The translations under genes were made by a program, and so were the position numbers. This document shows, piece by piece, positions 13,201 to 28,200 of a stretch of DNA of 64,000 nucleotides. Source of the DNA: Paragordius varius (taxonomy: Eukaryota; Nematomorpha); the NCBI GenBank assembly GCA_964247055.1, contig OZ176053.1, positions 5,890,001-5,954,000 on the forward strand, written 5' to 3'. The first letter of the stretch is position 1. Each line of letters begins with the position of its first letter. The notes beneath the pieces are model-generated. The model made no database searches. It saw nothing but the letters and a program-made list of their open reading frames with translations, and had not been told where the DNA came from.

Positions 13201-16200
13201 AGAGATGTGTGATGCAACTGAGGAACTATAATCTTGATCTAATTAAAACAATAATTTGAGTATAATTATAAAATATATCAAACATCAAAATTTTATTTTA
13301 TCAATGGCATTAAGATATGTGTACCAGTTTCAGATGCGATGTCTCTTTTATGTGGATATGATGGCATATTTAACGGTGATTGTCGCATAAAATTTGTGCT
13401 TTCTAAATTTGAGAAAATGATGATTGAAGAACCAATATTTTTAACTTGTATATCAAATCACAAATATAGTAGAATTATATTAATTTTTTCTAATATATTC
13501 ATAAAATACAACACAACGGTTGAAAGTTTTTAATAAACGTTCACTACACTAATATTGAATGGATTAAATATCTATATCATTAAAATGTGCGGCTCCATTA
13601 TCTGGTTCAAGTTACATTTGTCAAAGAGTTTTTTAAGCTATTTCATCATAGTGTAAATTATACTCTGATAAATGCCGAAAAAGGTAACTTTGAGATCAAT
13701 TTAGAACTTTTTAAACATCTAATAATTTTGAACTTAAAATTTATTTTCTAGGTTAAATCTTAAATATGGTGTGTTTAAAATTTATGTCCAAATTACAAAT
13801 GCACTCTATGCGTTTATAATTGTTTTCTATTATGTTTGGGCATAATTGTTTTGGCCTTGATTGAGACCAGATGATTTTAACGGATTATGCAATTTTTATC
13901 ACGAAAAATCGGGTGTGTTTTTTTATAAATAAGATGTTGTTTTAACTTATGACTCCTATGCCCAAAACTAAAAACATCAATTTAAATAGTATTGCTATTT
14001 TGCTTATCGTTTATAACAAAGTCAACCTATTTTTCAAAAAAATGAAACCTTTTAAGGAAGATAGGGTTGGCATACCCATTCCATATACCCCAATCGGACT
14101 GATTCCAGAACGCATAGATTTCGGTTCCCTTTGGAGTGTTTGATTATTAAGAGTAGCGTTACCATTTAGTTTTGGGGCATTTTCCATCATTATAGATAGA
14201 TTATGAAAATGATTTTTTTTATTTGTGTTAGAAGCTTTTGGGAAAGATTCGTGGTGATTATGAAAAATTAATCGTTTTTTGTCTAATGTACATTTATCTT
14301 GAGTCATGTTTGTCTGAGGCTAATTTTATGAAATACGAAATATTTATCAATCTTATATATTTTAATTTAAAAATATGTAAAGATATTGAATGCTACCTGT
14401 AACATTTCGTTTTGTACTTTGGGAACATGGCTGGATAATAGGGGCATGGCCTTGATTACTGTGCTATCGTTTTTATTAGTATCGTCACTATTTATTTGAT
14501 CAGAACACCCAAGTTTCCTGTCATAAACCTTTATTTGTTCGTTGAGTTGATTGATGAAATTATCAGCCGTAACTATTATATTAACATTTTTTTATGAAAA
14601 TTTATAAAAGGACTTACAAACCTATGTTATTGATATATACAACACAACTACTCTCTATTATAACATGTGAAAAAAATTTATAAGTAGTCAAATATAAAAT
14701 GTATTGTCAGTTTACACACCAGCTGCAAATCAGGCAACCAAAAATTATATTAGCATTTTGATTTTTGTGGCTTATATAATGTCCAAAAATACTAATATTG
14801 CGCGCATAAGTCATACTAGGTTCATAAATTCAAACCCAATTTTACCTATAAATTGTATTGGAAGCAATTAAAAAAAATTTATTTATGAAGACAAAACAAA
14901 AAAGTAGAAAGCAAATATTAAAAAAACCATGACCCTTATATTTTAATCCAACCTATCACCTTAAGTTGCAAAAAAGGAATAAAAATGCAAATTGGTAAAA
15001 CACTTAACTTTAAGGACAAAAAATATGATTTATGATTGTCTTTCTAAGGATAATCTGCGTTTTATTTAATGTTTTCTGTTTATTTTCAGTTTAAAGTGGT
15101 ATTGTCTTATATTTGATATCAACACAATTTGATATCTTAAGACTATTTCATTATCAGCTAAAGATAGGAAATTGAAACATGAACAGCATAAAATAGAATA
15201 TATCAAACTACATTTTATAAAGGCCAAAAAACAATTTAAGTGTTTAAAAATCTGATTTTCTTATAAAGTTTTTTGCATTATTTGTTTGCTCGTTTAATCG
15301 CAAAAAACACTATTAAGCGGTTAAATCATATTTAATAAAAATGACACATTTTAAAAATTATGATACTTTTATTGTTTGACAATGTTGTGCAATGATCTTG
15401 TTTAAAGTTTGGCCGATGGGTGCGATTAGTTATGTCCAAAGGTTGCAGATTATTTGGCATGTTATCAAAAGCAGTTGTTGATGGTTCGGCCTCTTCATAC
15501 ACATCGTCACAATTATTTAAAGTGTCATCTAAAACTGTCTTATCCTCGGATGACTTGTGTGAAGATCCCTGAGTAGTATCAAATATTTTGGGAACGCTAG
15601 GCATATTGAGTTTCAAATTCAAATCGAGAAAAGGGTCATCCACCAAAATATCATCTAAACTGCCTCCAACACCCATCATCACTTTCTTATCACAATTATT
15701 TTTTTGAATTGGAAAATCTCTACTGTTTATTTCCCTTTTATGTAGGGTAAATGGACTGGCACTATAAATACCAGTAATGTTATTGTTGGGATTGACCATG
15801 CTGGTATTTGTGCTGTAATTCAGGGTTAATCGATTCCTACCAGGCATTTTAAGACTACTGGGATATTGATTAGGAGAAATTCCATGCTCTAGAGGGCTTG
15901 TCAAATGACTTGATAAAGTGTCTCCTCCTCCGCCATACCCAAACGAAAAAGGTTTATAATTGGGGGGAGTTGATTTGAAAGAAATGACAGAGGGTGCAAC
16001 ATTACAAGAACCGTTTCTATAGCCCGGCCCTGTGCCATTTTGGTATTTACTGCGTTGAATCATTAAAGTATTAGAGGCCCATGGATAATAGGGCATTCCA
16101 GTAGTTGCAGCCCGATTCCTTGATAATGTATGGGAGAAATCGTCGGTTATTGGATTTTCATTACAGCTCTGTTGTTCATATGTGTTATTGGTATAGTTAG

Positions 16201-19200
16201 GAGGCCGATTACCAGATTGATTTGGAGATGATATACATTTCTACCAAGATGCAAAAAATTATTTTACTTTACACCTTTATTGATTTATAATTTGGATAAA
16301 ATTTACATATTTCTAAATGATAATCTATTAGGGGTAAGCAACCATTAAAATTAGTATTATGTTAGGGCCTAAATTATTAAAGGTGAAAATCAATGGAAAT
16401 TTTGTTAGTATTTTAAAGACTATAAAGTACATATAAAATTTGTGATTATTACAATCAAAATTACTGATTTACAGGTAATTGATTTAAAATTAAAATTGGT
16501 TATATTATTCCATTATTTAAAAGGAATAAATATAATTATAACAGTATTAGCATCCATAAAACATTAATACCAATACAGAAGAAAGTTAAGTAAAAAAATG
16601 TAAATTTATATTTGATGCAAATTAAATTTGAAATATAAACTGTTAAATATTTGGGTAAATTGACCGCTTATCTTAGATTTTACACGTTTCCCGAATAAAA
16701 TATGTTTTGTCAAAAAATTATCCATATTTATCATTTAAGCATCGAACCTCTGAAATCTATAAAAAAAGATTTTATTCTACCTTATCGTATGGGGACAAAG
16801 TATTGTAATGCCCATTTGCTGTATTTGTATTTTGGCTCGTTTTATTATATGGATTGACCAATTGAGTTACACGTTTTTTATTTAAAGAATCGCAACAATT
16901 CCTTCCATCATCATCCATTTTGTAATTAAAATCAATCATTTTATCATTTCGTATGTTTGATTGCGATTTGTATTGAATAGGTTGTTGAGAATGGCCATTG
17001 AGTTGAATAAGATTACTATTGTTTTCTTGCATAGATATTTTGGCATTATCTGACCCCAAATAATTTTGTGGGCGCTGGTCCACCCTAATATATGGAAAAG
17101 TATTTTGATAACGGGTAAGATTATTCGTATTATTATTATAAAAAGAATATAAGAGGTCATAAAAATTCATATTTTAGAAAAAAAACTCCAAATAAAGGTA
17201 ATCTTATATCTTTCAACAATTTATTCAAATTATACTACTATTTATATATCCATTATCCCATAATATTTTTGATATGTGTTTACATATGTACATGTGGCCA
17301 TGAATCAGTATGCAAATAAAAAAGAGATATTTTTTATATAATATTATAAATAGCATTGAAACTATTAGAAATGGGCGAAAAATTTGTATAATTTAATCTC
17401 TAACCCTTAACAAATAATTAATTTATATCCAACGATAAAAAAAAACCTTATCAATTCCACCTCGAATGTTTTAAACCAATGATAAAAATTATATTTTCCC
17501 TCGATTCTTGACATATGTGGTGGCAATAAATTGTTTTGTGACAAAGTTTGATCGTAAATTGTGCCGTTTAAATCTTTGGGCGACTTAAATTTTTTGAACC
17601 CGCTTGGAGTTATCGGAGTTATTTGTGAATAATTTCCAGACATATTATTTAGTTCAAGGCTGTTATTAGTTGAGTGATACTTTAAATCACCATTTTTGTT
17701 TTTGATAATTTGCTGGTTTAGTAACATTTCATTAGACCCATCCAAAGAAGTAGTAGTAGTCTCTATATATAATGGATTGTTTGTCGTAAGAACTGATTGT
17801 ATTTGTACACATGTAGTTCGTCGTCGTTTGTTATGGCTCATGTTCTTTAATAATCTGAAACGTAATGAATCAGATAACTTTTGTCGATTATTATTCCAAC
17901 TATAAAATTTTGTTGCAATTTGATCATCTCTGCTCATTCTTCTGGATGTTCCAAAAAGTGGGGGAGAATCCCTGGTAGTTCTATCAGATATATCGGGTTC
18001 CTCTTCCAATTCAGGCCCATATTCATCCACGTAGGTAAAAGAAAAAAGGTATTTTATAAACCATAGTATATCCATGATGGTATCTTTAGAATCAGCCTCA
18101 AATAGGGTATAAAGTGTAACCCAAAATACTCTAAAACAATTTAGCAATAAGATGGTACATTTGATTAAAATGACATTCGATATAGTTTCATTTTTAAGTT
18201 CGTTTGAATTGGGTAGAGTAGATCGTGTAGGTGACCGATAACACGACGAATTTGAATTGATATCATATTGATTTCTATTATTGGGATTGGGTTGATTATG
18301 CATATTGCGTTTTTTATCTTGGTGATAACAGTTATTTTTCTTATTACAATTATTTTCCATTTGGCTAAACGACGTAAGTTTTATCGTAAAATTTGATATA
18401 TTATATATTGGTCGAAGCAAAGGATAGGTGTAGTAATAATAATAAGATATTACAAAATTTTAATATCTAACTAACTGATTTAAAAAATATTGAAGTGAAA
18501 TTATAATAAAGAACCGTAAATCTAAGCAAATACCTCTTTTGTAACGCATGAATTAATAAGCATAAAAAATTATAAGAAGAAGAAGGCTTATAGATAAGTT
18601 CACAATTTCACTTGTGACAAAATTGCGTAATAAATAATTCCAAGCAATATATTATTTCATGATAAATAATTAAGCAATAATTATGACAAGTCGAACGTAT
18701 AAATTATAATATTTTGCTGAATAAATAATAATTTTATATGGAAGTTAGGTGAGAACAGCCTGATAATAATTTTTTGATTAATTATAAATTTTTTCGCGGT
18801 TATAACGTATTTTTTTCAGAGCCGTTAAGTATAAATATTTTAAGGCACAAATTTTTTATTGTTTCTTCTATGGAGAATGCGATTATTTGAAGGTGAATAC
18901 TCGACAATGCGTGAGCAAGTATGAGATTTAAAATCCTAAAATACCTAATTTTTTATTATCACAGGTAGTTCACTTTATAATATTTAGAATTCTTAGCCAT
19001 AAAAACTACTAAAAAAACTGCCCATTTTTCAAGATACAATCATTTATAAGCCGTTTATTTTCATGCAAATAATTTCCAACTTTTTGAACTACTCTTTTTT
19101 CATTGCAAATAAAAAAATATTCTTCGATATTTTGATATGGATGATTACCTTTGTTCCCAAAATTTGGATCCGTAATTGGCTAACAAATCTTGTTTTTGTC

Positions 19201-22200
19201 TCAGCATTAACATCATACGCCTCTGTTTTTGACTAAGTTTAAGGCCTTCGCCATCGGATGCATAACCTTTGATTATTTAAATTTAAAAGTATAAAATCAC
19301 AAATCTTGTAAAAAATTCCATATTTTTGAGTTAAGAGTATATAGAATTAAATACCTATGCTTGGAGATTTGTATATCATTTGTGGCGATAAAATAGAATT
19401 GTTATTGTGTGCAAAATGTTTTTCATTATCATATTCGTGTGATGGTTCCTAAAAAATTGGAAATAACATAATAATTATATTATATTTAAGTTTATTTTGG
19501 GTATGGGTTAGTTACCCCAATCTTAAATTTTATTAAGCCCAAAACGGTTAATTTAGGTTTACTAGCATGTTTTAATTAGGACTTAAATTAAAGTTATTGA
19601 AACCTGAAGCGGTAAAACGGCACGCCCATAAAATCAGTTATTTCTCAAGAAACGCAAGACTGAAATCAAAACTAGGCAATCATACCACATATTATTATTT
19701 TTTTAATTTAAATACGAGAAAAGCTGAATACAAATTGAGAGATTTAGACACGGTTGGTATATATATTACCTCACAAATTGATTAAAAAATTGTTTCCATT
19801 TTAATTTATTTTTTAAATGTTTGATATAAAAAATATCTATAGCAGCATTAAATGATATGGAAATAGAATTATAATTGATTGGAGGTCGGTCTAACCGGTT
19901 AAATTCATTAGAGTGCTGAAACAACCGTTCATAAAAATAATGAAATAAACATACTATATAATATAATCAAACGATCTATAAAATATACAATGTTGCATTT
20001 AAAGCAAATTTTCGGTAAACCTATAGTAGGCTCATTCAAATAATGTGTATTTATTAATCGTTTATAATGCCTATCCTACTTGATTTTTTAAAATTAGCTT
20101 CTGTGTTCAACCTCATTTTTCTTCAAAAAATATCAGTCCATTAAAAATGCGTGTTTGGAGCATTTTTCCGCAAAACGTGTAGGCTTTTTCAAATAGTACA
20201 ATGGATCATTAAATGCGTTATATAGCCTTTATTTTAAAATTATCATATGGGTACAGCTCCAAACTTATGAAATTAATTAGGGTAAATCAAACATATAAAT
20301 ATATTTGATATTGAATAACTTAAATAAAGAACAATTTTCGGATAAGTATTTAACTAATTTTACCGACGAAAAATATGTAGAGGATGGTTACGGATATTCA
20401 GATGACTGAAATTATGTTTATTAATAATTTTTATCACCCCGATTTATTACCGTTCAACAAAATGCACTTCCTGGTAAACTAATAAAACTTCCATTAAATC
20501 TTATTTTTAATCACTATATATATCCAATGATAACTAATACATGTCCAAGATGTTTTGGCCAAAATAATAAATGACTTATTTTTTCATATGTCAAAAATTA
20601 AGGAAAATTAGATAAACAAATGAATTATGGGATTTTTAACGGTGGTAGGCTGAAATATATATACTATTTACAGTTCGATTCACCCTTAAATAATTCAAAT
20701 TCACCCTAAAGTTAATTATGTTTTTTAAGAATAAAAAAATACCTAATTATTTTATATATTTAAAAAATGGAATTTTGTTTGTAATTAAAATAATACTGAA
20801 AAAATTACAAACTAAGGCATAAAGATATATTTTGTATTAATAATGGGCTATATTAGCCCCGAAAACACATGATTTATTTTTAGGTGAATTTGAATTGTAA
20901 ATGATATATAATGTTTAAATCGGTTTCACAATAATTAACTTCGGCTTTAATAAGCCTTAAACAGCAGAATAATATTGGCTATACAATCGTTTTGGTTCAA
21001 AGGATTTCGGTTCAAATTCTGTTTATACCCATTGTTTGGAATTTGAAAAAAACTCAATTTTAGCACAAAGAATATTAAAATTTAAAACATTAGATACTTT
21101 TGCGGTTAAAACGTTCCTATTTTGGACCATTTGCTGTTGATATAAATGTTTCTTAATATGTAAGCGTTGTATGGTCGTACCATCATTGTTTGTATAGCTA
21201 GATAATTTTTTTTGGTTACTATTGGGGTTCATATTATTATATGGTGGTGATGAGTAATTTTGATGATTTTCATTTTTGATTGGAGAAACCAAGGCTATAG
21301 AGGGGCCAACGTATTGATTTTGTAGATTAATTTTATGATTATTAGCTAAATTTTGAAAACTCATCGCCGCATTATTATTACTAATAAGATTTGAATTAGT
21401 ATGGATGTTAGTATTGGATTTACTATGGAAATTTAACAGATGAGAGGATGGAATCATGGTTAATTTAACAGGAGTAGGAGAATAGGCACCTAATATAGCA
21501 AAATATATTAAAAAAAAATTAAACACTTACAAAATCAATCAATAGATAAAGTAAAAAAATACTTGTATTGTGAGTTTGGCAATCATTTAATGTTGGGGAT
21601 GTGGTCAGTTTCAAAATATTTTGTCCTTTTATATCGTTATCACCAATTTCTTCTGTAACGCCCTTAGTTATTTGATTCAAATTAAAGGCAGATTTGGTTT
21701 TCACAGCAATGGAATTTATCGAATTTGGTGGTATATCCTTGCATAAATTCTCCGATGACACAACAAGGATATTGTTTGAACGTGGTTGCTTTAAAAAAGG
21801 AAAAGGAAAAGATAAGGCATTTAGGCAGATAAATAAATTTTTAAAGTTTTTGCCAGTATTTAAGTCTCTGTTGTATGCGATAAAAAAATGTTTCACTTTC
21901 AATCATGTTTTTTTGCATAAAGAAAGATAAGATTTAATTTATATCTATATCTGCACATATAATCAGTTATTCAGTTGTTTATATGTCATTTCCTAAATCT
22001 TATAAACAAACAAAGAATGAGCAGGCATTATATTACTGTAAGGTTATAATATTCTATTTTGTTAACACACTCAATTCATGTTGCATCAGTTATTTTGTAT
22101 TTGAATATTATATATATATTTCGTGTTAAAGCTTATCTGTTGTTGAGAATAACCATTGTGTAACGTCTACGCAAATAAGGCATGCACACATAAAAAGAAC

Positions 22201-25200
22201 TTGTGATATAATAGCAACTCACTTTTTTATTTTGGTTTTTCTTTTTATCTCTCAACTCTATTTTATTATACCATACTGCTATACGTGAATAAATCAACCT
22301 TACATTTGGTGCCGTATTCTTTCAATGAGCCAAGCGTTGGACATTTCAAAACTGATTTTGGAGCCTTTTAAGGAACCGATGAATTTTACGCAATATATAC
22401 GTCACATCAGGAGAGTCTTAAATTCCAAAAATATCGAATCCAATGACACCACAATGAAACGCACTTTTCTCGCTTTCGGCGGTATTCAAGTAATAATGAA
22501 AATTGAAACGTTAGCATTTCCAAAACTCATAGATGACATGGAATGGGAGGAAATTGCAACCTTGGCCACTCAGATATATTCACCAATCAGCAGCCTATGG
22601 TTAAATCGAGTTGAATTCTACCGATTAAAAAAAATGCCAGATGAATCAGTCATGGATTTCCTGGAACGTCTGAAAGCAAAGTGTGAAGCCGGGAAATTTG
22701 AAGGGGATATTCAGTCAAAATTACGCGATTTATTCCTGGTAGGTCTTGAAAATCCCAGAGTAGAACGCGAAATTCAATCCAAATATCCAGATGGCAAAAA
22801 GGACGGGGGTCCGGTAACCCTTCAAGCGATTGTAGACATCGCTTATTCCTATGAATTAGAAGATAAAAAGGTTCACAACATCAGAGATAATAATGATATG
22901 AACAATAATAATACCAGTGAACTTCCTTCAAGTATCCAACCAGTTGTTAATGATAATAATACAATCAATCAAATAACCCGAAAGCTATGTAGTAATTGTG
23001 GGTATCGACATGGTTCCGCCACCTGTCCGGCAAAAGGAAAACGGTGTTTCAATTGCGACAAATGGAATCATTTCAGCACAGTATGCAAGGCAACGTTCCG
23101 ACGGCCGTCAATCCGCACCATGACTAGCCCGAACAACACCCCCCGGATTCAGGTATTAATAAATAATATACCAACAACGTTTATCTACGATACGGGCGCC
23201 GAGGTATCCGTTATTGGCAAGCGCACTTGGGTAAATATTGGTCGACCTCGTTTGCTCCCAGCTCCAAATTTGCGAACCTACAATGATGGCCCGATAGAAG
23301 TACTCGGAAAATCGATGATTTCAGTGGTTTTGAACGAAGAGGAGAAGTGCCTGCCCTGCGTAGTGACGCAAACTAACCCGCCAGCCGTGTTCGGGATGAA
23401 TTGGATGCGGGCGTTCCGGTTAGAATTCCCAAAAAATGTTTTTTCAGTTTTACATACGCAAGCACCTAATAATAAAATGTTATTTGATTATTTTGACAAA
23501 TTGTTTTCAGACGAGTTAGGTACTTTCAAGGGGCCCCCAATAAAATTATTTATCGACCCCGGGGCCAAACCTAAAGTTTTTCCTTGTCGTAGGGTACCTT
23601 TAACTCTAAAACCTTTAGTAGAAAATGAAATTGATAGATTAGTTAAACTCAAAATACTCCGACCTATCGATCCGACCCAAACCCCAATAACATGGGCCTC
23701 TCCCACAGTAAATATAGTTAAAGGAAATGGAGAAATTAGGATTTGTGCCGATTTCCGAATTAGTATCAACCGTTATTTAGCAAAAGATTCTCATCTGATA
23801 CCTACTTTTGACGAGTTGGCCACCAAAGTGGCAAATGGGATAATTTTTTCCACTTTAGACCTGAAAGATGCTTACTTACAATTTCCGATAGACCGGGCGT
23901 CACAGACGCTAGTGACCATCACAACTCACAAAGGGTTTTATGCTTACCAGCGACTTCCATTCGGATTAACTTCAGCACCTATGATCTTTCAAAGATGCAT
24001 GGACAATCTTTTAAAGGACATACCTGGTATTTGTGTGTACCTGGATGATGTCTTAATTTCCGGAGCTACCAGGGAGGAACATGATCAAAGATTAAGGGAA
24101 GTATTTAGAAGGTTACAAGAGGCGGGATTACGATTGCGCCGAGACAAATTGCAAATTGGTATCTCACGAGTCAAATACATGGGGTACGTGATTTCTGACC
24201 AAGGTATTGAGCCGTCCAATGAAAAATTAGAGGCCATTAAAAATTGTCCGACACCTACAAACAAAACTGAGCTACGTTCGTTCTTAGGCTTAATAAATTT
24301 TCATGAGCGGTTTATACCAAACTGTCACCCACACCTAGCAACCTTACACAAGTTAAGTGGAAAGAATACACCTTGGCGGTGGACCCCGGCAGATGATAGT
24401 GAATTCGCGAAAGCAAAAAGCTTGCTAACCAGGCCCCCCGCTTTAATGCCATTTAACGACCGTTTTCCATTGTTGATCGAAACAGATGCTTCCAACAAGG
24501 GGTTTGGGGCAATACTGTTTCATAAGACCCCACAGGGGAAACGCCCAATTTTTTACGCGTCACGAACTTGTTCAATAGCAGAAAAGGGTTATTCCACGAT
24601 CGAAAAAGAGGCCAAGGCCATAGTGTTTGCCCTAGAAAAATTTAAATACTTTATATATGGAAGACCTTTCGAGATATATACAGATCATAAACCGCTGGTG
24701 TCACTATTTGGGCGGAAGAGAGATATCAACAACATTAATAATAGCAAACTGCTCAGGTGGATATCGAAGACCATCGGGTACGAGTATGAAATATTTTACA
24801 AGAAAGGGGAAGAAAACTTAGCCGACGCGTTGTCGAGACTTCCCATAGAGCATAGCCAACCAGATGATGAAGATGACGCGGCGACCAAGCAGGTACGATT
24901 TTTGGCTCTGAAAACGCTGGATGTAAATAAGAAAGTGGTCGAAGAGGCAACGATCACTGACCAACGGTTATCAAAAGTTAAAAATGCTCTCAGGACAAAC
25001 AGTTGGATCGACGAAGATCTGAAACCTTTTTTAAAACATAAAAATGACTTGGAGTGTTGTTATAATCTGTTATACCTGAATGATCGCTTAGTGATACCAC
25101 AAGCGATGCAGGAAACGATATTGAAACTTCTGCATACGGGACACAGCGGGCTAAAAACAATGAAAGCCCAAGCCCGGTGTTCGGTATTTTGGCCCGAATT

Positions 25201-28200
25201 AGACACCGATCTAGAGAATTATGTGGAAAGGTGCGAGGCTTGCCAAACCTATCGACCTAACGCACCTGAAAATCTTCCCTATCGATGGAATTTTAACACT
25301 TTGACATGGGAAAGGTTACATATAGATGTTGCTGGACCGGTGGACGGATATTATTGGTTAGTGACTATCGATAGCGCCTCACGGTGGGTAGAGATAGATC
25401 TTCTTAAATCAATAACGAGTCAAAGCGTTTTAAATTGCCTGGAGAAACACATCGCACGATTTGGTTTTCCCCGCCAAATTGTGACCGATAACGCCACGTA
25501 TTTTACTTCAAGAGAATTTACGACTCTCCTAAATCATATGAATATAAAGCACATCTGTGCAGCACCCTATCATCCCAAAACAAACGGTCTAGTAGAGAGA
25601 GTAATAAAGACATTAACAACGAAATACGCCGCTACTAAGACCCAACAAATGCATGCATATGAAGCTATCAACACGGTCCTTTATTCGTATCGAACTAGCA
25701 TGCATTCTTCGCTAAAAGAAACGCCTTCCGCCATATTCCTAAAACGGCGTGTACACAATCCTATCTCTTGGGTAAAAACAACCCCTGTCGAATTTATAGA
25801 GCACGAAAATGAACCGAGACGCGAATTCCAACAAGACGATCCTGTCTATATTAAAAATGAAATGGCCGTAGGCTGGCGGCCAGGTCACATTCTGGAGAGA
25901 AGGGGGTTACTCTCGTATGAAGTGCAAGATGAGGAAGGGATTCGAAAACGTAAACATGCAGATCAGTTACGACGTAGGTCAGGAGGGAATTCATACGAAA
26001 CTAATCCCTTAATAGAGCATAAATATCCCAGCGTCGAAAGTGTCCCGGGTCATGTCGAGGCCCACTCCGAACAAACCTTCCATCCCACCTCGGAATCTCA
26101 AATAGTCCATGCCCCAACGCCTGCTACCTCATGGCAAGACGTAGCCCCAGAATCGCTGACGCCTGTAGAGGCTACACCCGACGTGGTAAAGGAGGTTTCT
26201 GACCTACCCGAGCGTAGATATCCGCTAAGAAGACGGCAGCCTCCCGATCGTTTAAACTTATAGGTATAATGTACGAACACGACAGCCCCCGTGGTTAACT
26301 TAGGGGGAGAGTAATGTAAGGTTATAATATTCTATTTTGTTAACACACTCAATTCATGTTGCATCAGTTATTTTGTATTTGAATATTATATATATATTTC
26401 GTGTTAAAGCTTATCTGTTGTTGAGAATAACCATTGTGTAACGTCTACGCAAATAAGGCATGCACACATAAAAAGAACTTGTGATATAATAGCAACTCAC
26501 TTTTTTATTTTGGTTTTTCTTTTTATCTCTCAACTCTATTTTATTATACCATACTGCTATACGTGAATAAATCAACCTTACAATTACTTAAACAAGTAAG
26601 GATTAAATGCTAAATAATTAGCTGATATACCAAAATCCTAAAGAAAGCTTAAATGTAATAGTAATTGTAGAAAAAAATACTATAATATTTCCAATTATTT
26701 TACCAATTTGCTATTTGTGGTTTTTTTGGGTTTAGGTATGCCAGAATTATCAATATTTATATTGGGTGAAGGCGCATTATTATTTCTATTATTACTTTTT
26801 GTATTGGTTAATGCTGATTTCCCAATACTTTTTCGTAAGGATACGGAAGTTGTTGAACTCTCTAAGCTATTTAGAGATGTACACGATGTTATGGTAGATG
26901 GTGAATTCGATTTTAGGGTAGTACCCGACTTTTGATGTCCGACCCTTTTTGGTTTTAAGCCAATTGTGGTCGACTTCAAATTACTATTTCTAGGGCCACA
27001 AGTTTCGTTACCAGAAATACTTTTTGTTTTATCGCGAACCACAGTATTTGAAAGTTTCCTGGAAGAGGCGGTGGAAATATTTAGCGTATCTTTAGACGCT
27101 GTAATACAAGATTTTCTACTTAATGGTAAATTCTGATCCTCGTTGGAGGGGGATGGCCCAATGTTAATCTTATCTTGAATGTTATTTGAAAATTTATTAT
27201 TGGTATTGCAACTATTTAATCTGGGACGAGAATCAGTAAGGTTTTGAGATCTTATAACACCGTTTTTGTAGGATGTACTTGGTGCTTTTAATTGACTTTT
27301 ACTCCTCGGTGGGTTTAAAATATTATTATTGCTAATTTCTATTCCATTTTCTGCTATATGATCAAAAATATAAATTTTGCAGCAAAAAAGATAAAAAATT
27401 AATTTTAGAAGTAATTAAAAATTATTGAATCTATGGTATAGTATATAGCTGAATATATTAAACGAGTCTATTTATTAATACATAAAGGGATTAAGTGAAA
27501 ATAAGGAATAGTACATAATGTCCCCCTTTCTTTCACTTAAATAATTTATTTTTCAATTTTCTAAATTACTTTTTCTCTTCTGTACTACCCATTCTAACTT
27601 ATATAATTATTTTAGCATAAAAAACATAATATTACTTAAGTATAGGGTAGTTTAAAAAAATCAATATTCATAAGTATATTGTGAATAAGCCCAATTATTT
27701 TTGCTAAAGAATTTTTATTTCAAAATTGTATGGGGACTGTATTTCTGAAACAATAAAAAACCATATTGGCCGTCAAATTTTTTTAGTGACGCTTAAATTT
27801 GTGTGCAGTACATTTTTCTTATGTGTAAAGGTTTTTAATATATATAATATAAAATATAGTCAGACAAACTGGATATATTTATTCAAGCGACAAAGCGTCA
27901 TTTTGTCCACTAATAATTATTATTTTTTCAAATTTAATATTTTATTTATAGAGGAATTATGATTGCTAAAATATGGATGAAGTTAATGTACTCATATCAT
28001 TTTATATCTATAATAATTTTTCACAAAACTTTATTTAGTATTTGAAAAGGTATATTAATATTTTCTGGTTTCAAATAGCAATTTTATTTAAAAAACCAGT
28101 GACTTGGAGTATAATAAATATCTTTAGCCGTAAGACAAAAACAGATCAGTTAAATTATTGAAAGCTTTAATATGACTTTATTTTAAATTTCTCATACAAG

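Larger units (their letters stand above)
22032..26587 (+). mobile_element. Ty3/gypsy LTR retrotransposon, apparently whole and young
   Basis: Two 268-bp LTRs (22037-22304 and 26315-26582; TGTAAGG...CCTTACA) flank one long reading frame. A perfect 5-bp target duplication (ATTAC) borders the element at 22032-22036 and 26583-26587. A primer-binding-like TTTGGTGCCG follows the left LTR, and a polypurine-like TAGGGGGAGAG precedes the right one. The LTRs look identical by eye, so the insertion is recent. It lies in NAV intron 8 in antisense orientation. No breaks were noticed in the coding frame; the copy looks whole. Confidence 0.96.

Noticed and set aside
19770-19775. Alternative NAV exon 11 donor at GTAATA
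   Set aside because: Better donor consensus but phase 2, which puts a stop in the next exon; the GTGAGG donor at phase 0 was kept.
19597-19785. 62-aa plus-strand frame
   Set aside because: Mostly intronic and overlaps the edge of NAV exon 11 in antisense; no family match.
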